NCBI GenBank assembly: GCA_944326125.1
Contig: CALVCR010000094.1
Location: forward strand, 1-36,368
Direction of reading: 5' to 3'
Length of the DNA stretch: 36,368 nucleotides
From: Candidatus Gastranaerophilales bacterium
GTDB taxonomy: Bacteria > Cyanobacteriota > Vampirovibrionia > Gastranaerophilales > Gastranaerophilaceae
Below, piece by piece: positions 8,464 through 16,443 of the stretch. Within the stretch, counting starts at the first letter, position 1; every line of letters begins with the position of its first letter. A program made the position numbers and the translations under genes. The notes below the pieces were generated by a model. The model did no database searches. It had not been told where the DNA came from and saw only the letters and a program-made list of their open reading frames with translations.

Positions 8464-8516
8464 GCACTTTTCCATAATACAATTATTAACTTATGTAACA
8501 AAATACCCCCATTAAT

Positions 8517-8543
8517 TAAAGTTTTAACAAAACTTGCCGTAAT
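8517..8543 (+). promoter_or_regulatory. Sigma-28-like promoter before trmFO
   Basis: TAAAGTTT (8517-8524), an 11-nt spacer and GCCGTAAT (8536-8543) match TAAAGTTT-N11-GCCGATAA at 14 of 16 positions. The start codon of trmFO is 31 bp further on. It is surprising in front of a tRNA-modification gene. The -35 region also forms the inverted repeat AAGTTTT-AAC-AAAACTT. Confidence 0.5.
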
Positions 8544-8574
8544 ACATGACAAAACTATCAGAAGGCAGTGACAA

Positions 8575-9894
8575 ATGAAGGAAGTAAAAATCATAGGAGC
8601 GGGACTTGCCGGCTCGGAAGCCGCACTCCAGCTTGCTAAAAAAGGTTTTAAAGTCAAACTCTACGAAATGCGTCCTCAAAAAACAACAGGAGCGCATGTA
8701 GGAGGAGACTGCGCTGAATTTGTCTGCTCAAACAGTTTAGGCTCCTCTGATATTACAAACGCCAGCGGACTTTTGAAAAAAGAGATGCAATTATTAGGAG
8801 GAGAACTCATTAATATTGCAATCGAAAACTCAGTTCCGGCAGGAAACGCACTGGCTATTGCAAGAGAAGATTTTTCTAAAGCCGTCACAAAAAAAATTGA
8901 AGAAAATCCTTATATAGAACTGATAAGAGAAGAAATCACAGAGATTCCGGACGGGTACGTAATTATAGCTTCCGGGCCTCTGACAAGTGATAAGCTTGCA
9001 GAAAGCATTAAAAGTTTTACAAAAAGCGAACATCTGCATTTCTTTGATGCGATAGCGCCTATTGTGGAAGTTGATTCTATAAACTTTGATAAAGCGTTCT
9101 GGGGTTCAAGATATGATAAGGGCGAAGCTTCTTATATAAATTGCCCTATGAATAAGGAAGAATACGAAAATTTCTATAATATACTAATTAATTCTCCGAG
9201 AATAGAACAGCACGAAGTAGACAAAGATTCAAAATTCTTTGAATCTTGTCTGCCTGTGGAAGTTCTGGCATCAAGAGGGGTTGACACTCTCAGATTTGGA
9301 CCGATGAAACCTGTAGGACTCATAGATAAAAGAACCGGAATAGAGAATTACGCAGTAGTTCAGTTAAGACAGGATAATTCTGCCAAAACACTATTTAATC
9401 TGGTTGGCTTCCAAACCAATCTTAAATGGGGTGCTCAAAAAGAACTCCTCCATTCAATTCCGGGGCTTGAGAATGCTAATATAATACGCTACGGAGTTAT
9501 GCACAGAAACACATTTATAAACAGTCCGAAAGTTCTTAATCCGACTCTTGAAGCAAGAGAAAGAGAAGGATTATTCTTCGCCGGACAACTTACCGGAACT
9601 GAAGGTTATACTGAATCCATAGCAACCGGAATGCTTGCCGGAATAAATATGGCAAGAAGGCTGAATGGTGAAGAACCTATTGTGCTTCCGGATGTTACAA
9701 TACTCGGGGCGCTTACACGATACATTTCGGACAGCGAACATACATCATTCCAGCCGATTAATTCAAATTGGGCTCTTGTACCTCCGGCAGAGCTTCCTAA
9801 AAAAGAACGTAAAAATAAAAAGCTAAAAAATGAAACCCTTGCCAGACGTTCAATTGAGGCATTAGAAAAATTGGAGGTGCCGGCATTATGTTAA
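8575..9894 (+). CDS. trmFO: Folate-dependent tRNA m5U54 methyltransferase TrmFO
   Basis: This 439-residue protein is normal for the family. TrmFO uses 5,10-methylenetetrahydrofolate and FADH2 to make ribothymidine at position 54 of tRNA. The FAD-binding GAGLAGSEAA is at 8-17, followed by YEMRP and the active-site region GGDCAEFVCSNSLGS, where C51 corresponds to the catalytic cysteine of the family. TLRFGPMKPVGL and the LTGTEGYTESIATG FAD motif follow. The start at 8575 has AAGG upstream. Confidence 0.96.
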   Translation: MKEVKIIGAGLAGSEAALQLAKKGFKVKLYEMRPQKTTGAHVGGDCAEFVCSNSLGSSDITNASGLLKKEMQLLGGELINIAIENSVPAGNALAIAREDFSKAVTKKIEENPYIELIREEITEIPDGYVIIASGPLTSDKLAESIKSFTKSEHLHFFDAIAPIVEVDSINFDKAFWGSRYDKGEASYINCPMNKEEYENFYNILINSPRIEQHEVDKDSKFFESCLPVEVLASRGVDTLRFGPMKPVGLIDKRTGIENYAVVQLRQDNSAKTLFNLVGFQTNLKWGAQKELLHSIPGLENANIIRYGVMHRNTFINSPKVLNPTLEAREREGLFFAGQLTGTEGYTESIATGMLAGINMARRLNGEEPIVLPDVTILGALTRYISDSEHTSFQPINSNWALVPPAELPKKERKNKKLKNETLARRSIEALEKLEVPALC

Positions 9895-9968
9895 GATTTG
9901 TTAAAAAAGTATTACATAAAAAAGCAATTCTTTCCTGTGTAAAAACTTTATATAGGAAAGAGGATTAA
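9888..9968 (+). CDS. Possible 26-aa cationic peptide overlapping trmFO end
   Basis: An ATG at 9888 inside the last codons of trmFO (7-bp overlap, +2 frame) opens a 26-codon ORF, MLRFVKKVLHKKAILSCVKT then LYRKED. A strong GGAGG lies about 10 nt before it, inside trmFO. The peptide is basic and amphipathic. Stop-start overlap suggests coupled translation. It could equally be chance, because the GGAGG also encodes trmFO residues. Confidence 0.3.
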   Translation: MLRFVKKVLHKKAILSCVKTLYRKED

Positions 9969-9980
9969 AAAGGAGTATAT
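9964..9980 (+). promoter_or_regulatory. 17-nt leader/RBS shared with the convergent coiled-coil gene
   Basis: ATTAAAAAGGAGTATAT at 9964-9980 occurs identically on the minus strand at 14481-14497. In both cases it is the ribosome-binding region, 4 and 6 nt before the start codon. Part of it is simply a strong Shine-Dalgarno, but the identity extends well beyond that. Confidence 0.6.
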
Positions 9981-9984
9981 TATT

Positions 9985-12492
9985 ATGGGATTGGACATTT
10001 CTAAAATTACGAATGAAACGCTTAAAGCTCTCGCAAACATTAATGATTCCGACAACGATAAGAAGTTGGATGCAGAAGAATTCAGCATATTTAAAACCAA
10101 AGCTGCTGAAAAATTAGAAGCAGGTGAATGTACAGCTGAAGATTTTAATCAAGCTGTAGGTCTTTTTGTATCAGAAGAAGCTAAATCTAAAAAAACACCT
10201 AAAGAACCTAAAGAAAAGCTAACACAGGAAGAAAAGAATGATCAAATCAGAACTCAAGAACATGCACTCAGAGCTCTGAATAACATGATTAATGGTTCAT
10301 TGCATATTTCTTCTGAAGATTTAATCCCTGAACTTGAAAAAATGTATGGCGAACATGCAAGCGAAGCTAAGTATGCAGAAATTATCAAAGCAGTTAAAGA
10401 TGTCCAAGAATTAATGCCTGAATATAAATCACTTAAAGAAATGACAACTAAAGCTCATAATGAAGTTCTTGCAAAAATGAAAGAAGCAGGAATTAACGAT
10501 CAATTCCACAGAGATATTCTTAAACTCCTTGAAGATCAAGCAGAATTCGGTTTAAGAAAACAAGCCGTTGAATGGATGCAAGAATTTTATTTCTCAAAAG
10601 CTAAGCAATATGCGGATCAAGGCGTTCAAAAGAACGATGAAGACTTGATGAAAGAAATCAAAGATGATATTAAAAACGGCAAAGTTGTAATTGACGGAAA
10701 AACTGTTGATTTCAAAGACGAATACAAAGACGCATTCAAAATTTTTGAAGAAGGTCCTGTTGCAAGAGAAGCAAGAAAGACTGTTCTGCTCGCTGTATAT
10801 GATCAGCTTGACGAAACAAAATGGAGACAAGTCAGCAAAGAAGCTAAAGAACTCTTGAAAGAAAGCGGTAAGTGGGATGACAAATACGTTCGCGGCGCTT
10901 GGAGAGAAAGAGTCGGCGATCCTATTTCAGGAAAAGAACGCTTGAGCAAAACTGCGTCAAAAATTCAATCTCGTGAAAATAATGTCGAACAAAGCAAAAT
11001 TCAAACTAAAGATGAAATATTAAAAGTTCTCGGAAAGAAAAATGAAGTATTTGAAGCTCTTGTTTTAAGCGGCTTAATTACAGAAAAAGAAGATGGCACT
11101 TATGACTTAACTGTCCTTTCCGATCTTATAGGAATTCAGGCCGGAGATGACAATGAAGTAAACAGACATGCCAGAATTGATAAATACATTTCCGAAAAAC
11201 TAAGAACAACCGGAAAGTTATCCTACGCTGCAAAATTGGAAGATTTATCAGAAAAAGAAGCTATGGATCTTGTTAAACTTTGCGGCTATGGAAAAGAAGG
11301 CGTTAACTGGGGCAGAGCTCTTCTTGGTGCCCTGGTCGGAGGTCTGACAGGAGCTGTTTCCGGCGGTGTTGCAGCAGCAACAAATCCTAGACAGGGAATT
11401 AATAACTACTATATTTCTGAAAATAACTTAGATTTAACTATAAAAGGTATTTCTATAGATGATGTACCAGGAATTGAAGACATCGAAGGTGTCACAATAG
11501 GTTCCGTAAGCGGCGGTCTCAGAATCTTAATCAACAATGTCGATGTGTTCCATGCACTGTTTGAAGCTTCTAAGTTTATTGCAGATACAGCACTTAAGAG
11601 TGCAATTCTTCCGGCTGTACTTGGGTTAATAAGCGGATTCCAGGCAAAAGGCGAAGTTCCTGTAACAGTTACCAACTTTGAAGACTGCTCAATTGAAGAA
11701 TATGTTGCAAGAGTTAAAAAAGAATCTCCTGAATATGCAAGTATTCTTTCAGCACTAGCGTTTATGTACTATGACGGCAAAACCGGTGAATGGAACATGA
11801 ATGAATTCAGAGCCCTCTTGAACCGTGCAGCAGGTGATGGCGGTAAGTTAAATAAAGAGGAACTTATCGGTGCTATGAAAAAATTATATGTCCAGCCGGA
11901 AGAACCGGTTGCTGAAACTGATAATGAAGACGTTGTTATAAATAAAGAATCTGCAACTGTTAGCCTTATTAGCACGCCGGATAAGACAAAAACAGAGGAT
12001 CTTACCTATGTCCATGAAAGAAAATACGGCGATACATGGGCAGGTCTTGTAACAGCTTACTATCCGGAACTCGTTGAAAAATACGGCTTATATGGAAAAG
12101 ACGGCGCAATCAAACGTCTGCAAAGAGAATTGTGTACTGATGAAAACGGTGTATTCAAAGCAGATTTATTCAAAGATTTGATTAGCAGAACGAACCTTCC
12201 TGAAAAAATCAAAATGCCATACGAAATCGACGGTGTTAAACGTGTTATCGGAGATGTCGTTGCAGCAACAGCTGAACAGCTCGGTATCGGTACCGGTAAA
12301 GGCGGCATGAAGGAAATCGGCCGTAATGAAATCAGAGTTGAACAAATTCTTGGAACTAATATGTGGAAAGCAGTTGACAACAACCCTGATGAAGTAATTG
12401 CTCCTGCATATGGCACATCTGCAGAAGAAGCTGTTCAAAAACTTCAGGATGCCACAGGAAAAACATATGATGAAATAAATTATGATGCATAA
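9985..12492 (+). CDS. Large EF-hand protein with glycine-zipper and LysM-like segment, unknown function
   Basis: An 835-residue acidic, Lys/Glu-rich protein without a signal peptide. A canonical EF-hand loop lies at 21-32 (DSDNDKKLDAEEF, calcium ligands D21, D23, D25, D29 and E32). The central part is helical. A hydrophobic glycine-zipper stretch lies at about 443-465 (ALLGALVGGLTGAVSGGVAA), a possible membrane insertion. Two degenerate EF-like segments (DGKTGEWNMNEF and GDGGKLNKEEL) lie near 600-630. The C-terminal part has a YGDTWAGLVTAYYPEL stretch resembling LysM. I recognise no family. The layout suggests a calcium-responsive surface or structural protein, but that is inference. It ends at a terminator shared with the convergent coiled-coil gene. 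Confidence 0.75.
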   Translation: MGLDISKITNETLKALANINDSDNDKKLDAEEFSIFKTKAAEKLEAGECTAEDFNQAVGLFVSEEAKSKKTPKEPKEKLTQEEKNDQIRTQEHALRALNNMINGSLHISSEDLIPELEKMYGEHASEAKYAEIIKAVKDVQELMPEYKSLKEMTTKAHNEVLAKMKEAGINDQFHRDILKLLEDQAEFGLRKQAVEWMQEFYFSKAKQYADQGVQKNDEDLMKEIKDDIKNGKVVIDGKTVDFKDEYKDAFKIFEEGPVAREARKTVLLAVYDQLDETKWRQVSKEAKELLKESGKWDDKYVRGAWRERVGDPISGKERLSKTASKIQSRENNVEQSKIQTKDEILKVLGKKNEVFEALVLSGLITEKEDGTYDLTVLSDLIGIQAGDDNEVNRHARIDKYISEKLRTTGKLSYAAKLEDLSEKEAMDLVKLCGYGKEGVNWGRALLGALVGGLTGAVSGGVAAATNPRQGINNYYISENNLDLTIKGISIDDVPGIEDIEGVTIGSVSGGLRILINNVDVFHALFEASKFIADTALKSAILPAVLGLISGFQAKGEVPVTVTNFEDCSIEEYVARVKKESPEYASILSALAFMYYDGKTGEWNMNEFRALLNRAAGDGGKLNKEELIGAMKKLYVQPEEPVAETDNEDVVINKESATVSLISTPDKTKTEDLTYVHERKYGDTWAGLVTAYYPELVEKYGLYGKDGAIKRLQRELCTDENGVFKADLFKDLISRTNLPEKIKMPYEIDGVKRVIGDVVAATAEQLGIGTGKGGMKEIGRNEIRVEQILGTNMWKAVDNNPDEVIAPAYGTSAEEAVQKLQDATGKTYDEINYDA

Positions 12493-12525
12493 ATACAGAT
12501 GTAAGATAATGGTTGTTTACAAGAA

Positions 12526-12557
12526 AAAGAGGCAGAAATTTCTGCCTCTTTCTTTTT
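12526..12557. terminator. Bidirectional terminator
   Basis: AAAGAGGCAGAAA and TTTCTGCCTCTTT (12526-12551) form a perfect 13-bp palindrome, followed by CTTTTT on the plus strand and preceded by GAAAAA. It serves both the gene ending at 12492 and the convergent gene ending at 12576. Confidence 0.9.
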
Positions 12558-12575
12558 CATACTACCTTCTTTAAA

Positions 12576-14474
12576 TTAACCTAAAATGTCTTCTAAATCA
12601 CCTATGATACCTTCATTATCTCCGCTGTCTGCACCGCAGTCGCAGTTACACTTGAAGTTTTCAAGAAGTTCAATGATTCTGTCTAACTTGTCACTGTAAT
12701 CCGGTGAAGATAAATCAATACCGTCTAACATTTCAATAATTTTATTTAATTGTTCTGTATAGTCTTTTTGGTTGTCCATTTTTTCGTTAATTTGTTTGAG
12801 TAAATCTTCAATAGTAGCTGTTGAGCCGCCAATTTGGATACCCAAGTTTTCAATTAGTTCTTTATATCTGTTGTAATTTACTTCATTAAGATCCTTTAGA
12901 AGATTTTCAAGCTCTTCTATTGTAATTGAAGAACCATCTCCATTGCCGCCGCCATCGGTAGCATCTTTGATTTCATTAATTATAACAGTTAGTTCTTCCA
13001 TTTGTTTAACTAATGAATTCAAGTAGCTGTTTGCTATTTCCTGCTTATTCTTAAGTTCAGTCATATCACTTGAGATATTTGTCAGCAATTCCAGAGCCTC
13101 GCTGAACTGATCCTTAAATGCATTTAAGTAAGAATTTACCATTGATGTATGTTCTGCGAATTGATCCATCATATTGTCAATTGACATTTGTATCTTATCC
13201 AGCTGATTCTGGATATTCTTCAATTCATTCGTTACATCAGCATTACCGTTATTTACTGCATCAGTTAAATCCTTAATTGCGTCAATAATTCCTTCTTGAT
13301 CCATTCCCGGGAAGTTTACTACAATATCTAATTTATTGTTAATATCTAATAATAATTCATTCTGATTTTCTTCGTTTTCAATATACGTATTTTCAAAATC
13401 TTTGATTGCGTTAAGCAATTCGTCTTTAGACATGTTAATAGCATCTGTCAAGGTTAGACCAAGTAATTTGAACATATCTTCAAACTTCTGATAATCAATA
13501 GAACCGGCTTCTAGTTTTTTCAACTGTTCCATTAATTCTTTGAATTTTTTATCATCCGCAACGATTTCTTTAATTTCATTTACAGAAACTTGAAGTTCTT
13601 GCAAGTTCTTAGACATTTGCGCAACATGATCATTTAATGAAAGAAGGATTTGAGTATTTATTGTACCCTGTTCATAAATATCGCCTAAAAGACCTAATGT
13701 TTGATCTTTTCCTTCATTATAATCATTATGGAATTGGGTAAGTTCATCTCTGATACCTTGAAGCTGTTCTAAAATACCGTCTAATGTGTTGCCTATATCG
13801 CCAAGTTCCTCCATAATCTTCTGCATAGCCTCAGCTGCTGTTATTTGGCCTTCCTGAACCTGTTGAATTAATGACTGAATCAGTTGATTAGCTTCTTCTT
13901 GTGTTTTACCGTTTTGAATCAACAGATCCATTATAGTTTTCTGATTATTTTCATTATTCATCATAAATTCGTACATTTGAGCATAGAACTGTTCTGCTGT
14001 CATCTGCCCTTCCTGCATCATTTGCATCATCTGAAGCATATACTGTGACATCTGGGTTAGCTGATTATTAGTTATCTGCTGTTGTTCAAGCATCATCTGC
14101 CACATTTCCATCATCTTCTCATACATTGCCTGCCATTGGGAATTATCATAGTCGATTGTAATGTTGGTTTCTGAACCATGCTCAATATAAACATAGCTTG
14201 GTTCTAACCATTCTGAACATGATTGAGTCGCTGCCGCACCGCCTAATAAAGTAAGTGCCATCATTGCTTGTAATCCTCTTTTCTTCAATGCTGAAAGATT
14301 TACTCCGCCTTGAAATGCTAGCTGATTATTTAAGCCCTGTGCATAAAGGGCATTCATTCCTCCTGCCGGTTTATTTACCGGAGGTTCAGATACCGGGGTT
14401 GTCGGTTGTGGGGCTGAATTTCCGAATTTCATATTTTGTTTCGGAAGCATGAGTTCATTTGCGATAATGTTCAT
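12576..14474 (-). CDS. Met/Gln-rich long coiled-coil protein with N-terminal tag, unknown function
   Basis: This 632-residue protein begins with a Pro-rich, disordered N-terminus holding NQLAFQGG (LAFQG at 52-56). A signal-like segment follows at 63-86: KKR, a hydrophobic MMALTLLGGAAA, then TQSC. C86 may be a lipidated or cleavage residue, although the lipobox is not canonical. Residues 100-600 are almost entirely amphipathic helix, with Met/Gln-rich stretches at the start and many QxxLxxL heptads. The C-terminus has a small CNCDCG cluster and an acidic tail. It looks like a long cell-surface rod or filament-like coiled coil. The family is unrecognised. Confidence 0.75.
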   Translation of the reverse strand: MNIIANELMLPKQNMKFGNSAPQPTTPVSEPPVNKPAGGMNALYAQGLNNQLAFQGGVNLSALKKRGLQAMMALTLLGGAAATQSCSEWLEPSYVYIEHGSETNITIDYDNSQWQAMYEKMMEMWQMMLEQQQITNNQLTQMSQYMLQMMQMMQEGQMTAEQFYAQMYEFMMNNENNQKTIMDLLIQNGKTQEEANQLIQSLIQQVQEGQITAAEAMQKIMEELGDIGNTLDGILEQLQGIRDELTQFHNDYNEGKDQTLGLLGDIYEQGTINTQILLSLNDHVAQMSKNLQELQVSVNEIKEIVADDKKFKELMEQLKKLEAGSIDYQKFEDMFKLLGLTLTDAINMSKDELLNAIKDFENTYIENEENQNELLLDINNKLDIVVNFPGMDQEGIIDAIKDLTDAVNNGNADVTNELKNIQNQLDKIQMSIDNMMDQFAEHTSMVNSYLNAFKDQFSEALELLTNISSDMTELKNKQEIANSYLNSLVKQMEELTVIINEIKDATDGGGNGDGSSITIEELENLLKDLNEVNYNRYKELIENLGIQIGGSTATIEDLLKQINEKMDNQKDYTEQLNKIIEMLDGIDLSSPDYSDKLDRIIELLENFKCNCDCGADSGDNEGIIGDLEDILG

Positions 14475-14480
14475 TGTTGT

Positions 14481-14497
14481 ATATACTCCTTTTTAAT
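14481..14497 (-). promoter_or_regulatory. Copy of the 17-nt shared leader/RBS
   Basis: On the minus strand this reads ATTAAAAAGGAGTATAT, identical to 9964-9980. A short tandem repeat of TTAATTAATAG lies just upstream at about 14492-14513. Confidence 0.6.
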
Positions 14498-14607
14498 TAA
14501 TAGTTAATTAATAGCCAGATTAATGTTGTACTATGCTAAAAATCGTAAAAAAACTTTTTGCCAAAACTTTTACAAATCTTAACAATAAAGCTTTTATGAA
14601 CATATTG

Positions 14608-14636
14608 TTGTAAAACTCGTTCTTTGAATATATAAT
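14608..14636 (+). promoter_or_regulatory. lysC promoter
   Basis: TTGTAA (14608-14613), a 17-bp spacer and a consensus TATAAT (14631-14636) lie 29 bp before the lysC start codon. The rest of the 14475-14665 spacer is AT-rich with no other feature I can support. Confidence 0.65.
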
Positions 14637-14665
14637 ATTTATTGATTTAATTCAGGTAATACATA

Positions 14666-15931
14666 ATGAGAAATATAATAGTTCAAAAGTTCGGAGGAAC
14701 TTCCGTAGCGGATACGGAAAAGATTAAAAATGTTGCCAAAGCCGTAATCAGAGAAAAAAATCTCGGCAACGATGTTGTAGTTGTAGTTTCTGCGATGGGA
14801 CACACTACAGATAAGCTTGTAAAACTGGCAAAAGAAATATCACCAAATCCTTCAGCAAGAGAAATGGATATGCTTCTTTCTACCGGAGAGGGTGTGTCTA
14901 TTGCCTTACTAGCGATGGCGCTTCAGGCTCAAGGATGTAATGCTGTGAGCATGAATGCAATACAAGCCGGTATAATGACCGAAAATCTTCACTCCAAAGC
15001 AAGAATTATTGATATTAAAACAGAAAAAATTCTCAAACATCTTGATGCAGGAGAAGTCGTTGTTATAGCAGGATTTCAAGGCGTAACTGATGATCTTGAG
15101 ATAACAACCCTCGGAAGAGGCGGTTCCGATACTTCTGCAGTTGCTCTTGCAGGGGCTTTAAATGCAGAAAGATGTGATATCTATACCGATGTTGAAGGTG
15201 TTTACACCACAGACCCGAGAATTGTTCCATATGCTTCAAAACTGGAACAAATTTCTTATGAAGAAATGCTTGAACTTGCAAGGGTCGGAGCGAACGTTCT
15301 TCATCCCAGGGCTGTAGAAACTGCCGCAAAATACCACATGCCGGTAAGAGTAAGAAGCACCTTCAAGCTTGAAAATTTAGGAACTTTAATGTTAGGAGTA
15401 AACCAAATGGAAATTCAAAGACCTGTTACAGGAGTTGCATCCGATTTATCTCAATTAAGAATTGTCGTTTGTGATGTTAAAGATAATCCGGGAACCGCAG
15501 CAATCCTCTTTGATGGACTTGCAAAAGAAAATATTTCCGTAGATATGATTATTCAGTCTTACGCAAGAAAGGCAATGAATACTAATGATATTGCTTTTAC
15601 AATAGACAAAGGGGATCTGGACAGAACAATGAAAATTCTGGAAAAGGTCAAAGAAAACTTAGATTACAGCAATGTTTTTGTTGACGATAAAATTGCTAAA
15701 ATTTCTATTGTAGGCGCAGGCATGATTGATAAACCGGGTATAGCGGCAAGAATGTTCAGAACATTAGCAGACCTGGATATAAATATCAAAATGATTTCAA
15801 CCAGTGAAATTAAAATCAGTTGCCTTGTTGACCAGGCAAGTGCAAATGATGCAGTAACAGCCTTACATAGAGTTTTCGGACTTGATTCTGACACAAAAGC
15901 GGTTGTAAAAGGCGATTTACCAAACGTGTAG
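14666..15931 (+). CDS. lysC: Aspartokinase
   Basis: This 421-residue enzyme phosphorylates aspartate in the first step toward lysine, threonine, methionine and diaminopimelate. The amino-acid-kinase domain carries VQKFGGTSVAD at the start and TTLGRGGSDTSAVALA near 150. DIYTDVEGVYTTDPR and VLHPRAVE follow. Two ACT regulatory domains make up the C-terminal part (from LRIVVCDVKDNPGTAAILFD and ISIVGAGMIDKPGIAARMF), so feedback inhibition is expected. Many photosynthetic cyanobacteria have a longer form with four ACT domains; this is the shorter, common type. Confidence 0.97.
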   Translation: MRNIIVQKFGGTSVADTEKIKNVAKAVIREKNLGNDVVVVVSAMGHTTDKLVKLAKEISPNPSAREMDMLLSTGEGVSIALLAMALQAQGCNAVSMNAIQAGIMTENLHSKARIIDIKTEKILKHLDAGEVVVIAGFQGVTDDLEITTLGRGGSDTSAVALAGALNAERCDIYTDVEGVYTTDPRIVPYASKLEQISYEEMLELARVGANVLHPRAVETAAKYHMPVRVRSTFKLENLGTLMLGVNQMEIQRPVTGVASDLSQLRIVVCDVKDNPGTAAILFDGLAKENISVDMIIQSYARKAMNTNDIAFTIDKGDLDRTMKILEKVKENLDYSNVFVDDKIAKISIVGAGMIDKPGIAARMFRTLADLDINIKMISTSEIKISCLVDQASANDAVTALHRVFGLDSDTKAVVKGDLPNV

Positions 15932-15946
15932 AAGAACGGAGACCAA

Positions 15947-16417
15947 ATGAAAAAAATATTATTAATGATAATAACTATGTACTGTGTATCATTAAGTGTA
16001 TTAGCTGATGATAGAGCAGATGCGCTTAATTTCTTTAATAACTATGTTGCAGCAGCAAACTCGTACAGCCCAACAATAGAATATATGTATTCACCATCCG
16101 CTAAAATTATACGACAGGTTGTAAAACCGGATGGTACAACCGTAGATGTTAATACTGATACAGCCACTTATATTAAGCAAATGAAAATCGGGCAAGCAGG
16201 AGCTAAATTAAGAAACTATAAAAACACTTATACAAATATAAACGTAACTCCTGTATCAAACGGGTATAAAATTTCTGCTTTAAGACAGCCTACAGGCGAA
16301 ACATATAAGTTAAAAACATATATGATTGTACAAAAGAGACCTGACGGTAAATGGCAAATCATAGAAGAAATGATGCAAACTAAAGTACAAACATTTTTAC
16401 GATATGCAAAAAAATAA
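15947..16417 (+). CDS. Secreted NTF2-like protein, unknown function
   Basis: A 156-residue protein with a clear Sec signal peptide (MKKILLMIITMYCVSLSVLA, cleavage near A20-D21). The mature part resembles the NTF2/SnoaL fold: an ALNFFNNYVAAAN helix, then strands ending with YMIVQKRPDGKWQIIEEMM, a typical DUF4440-like ending. No catalytic residues are obvious. It begins 15 bp after lysC and ends at a strong terminator, so it may be co-transcribed with lysC, although no functional link is apparent. The fold assignment is moderate. Confidence 0.75.
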   Translation: MKKILLMIITMYCVSLSVLADDRADALNFFNNYVAAANSYSPTIEYMYSPSAKIIRQVVKPDGTTVDVNTDTATYIKQMKIGQAGAKLRNYKNTYTNINVTPVSNGYKISALRQPTGETYKLKTYMIVQKRPDGKWQIIEEMMQTKVQTFLRYAKK

Positions 16418-16443
16418 AAAAAAGACCTTAAAGGTCTTTTTTT
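16417..16443. terminator. Bidirectional terminator
   Basis: A 12-bp stem with an A-run on one arm and a T-run on the other (GACCT / AGGTC core, loop TAA at 16429-16431) terminates both the NTF2-like gene and the convergent GGDEF/HD-GYP gene. The stem touches the last base of one stop codon and the first base of the other. Confidence 0.9.

Noticed and set aside
12060..12438. Two antisense ORFs opposite the EF-hand protein gene
   Set aside because: Frame shadows in a strongly biased coding region; no ribosome site.
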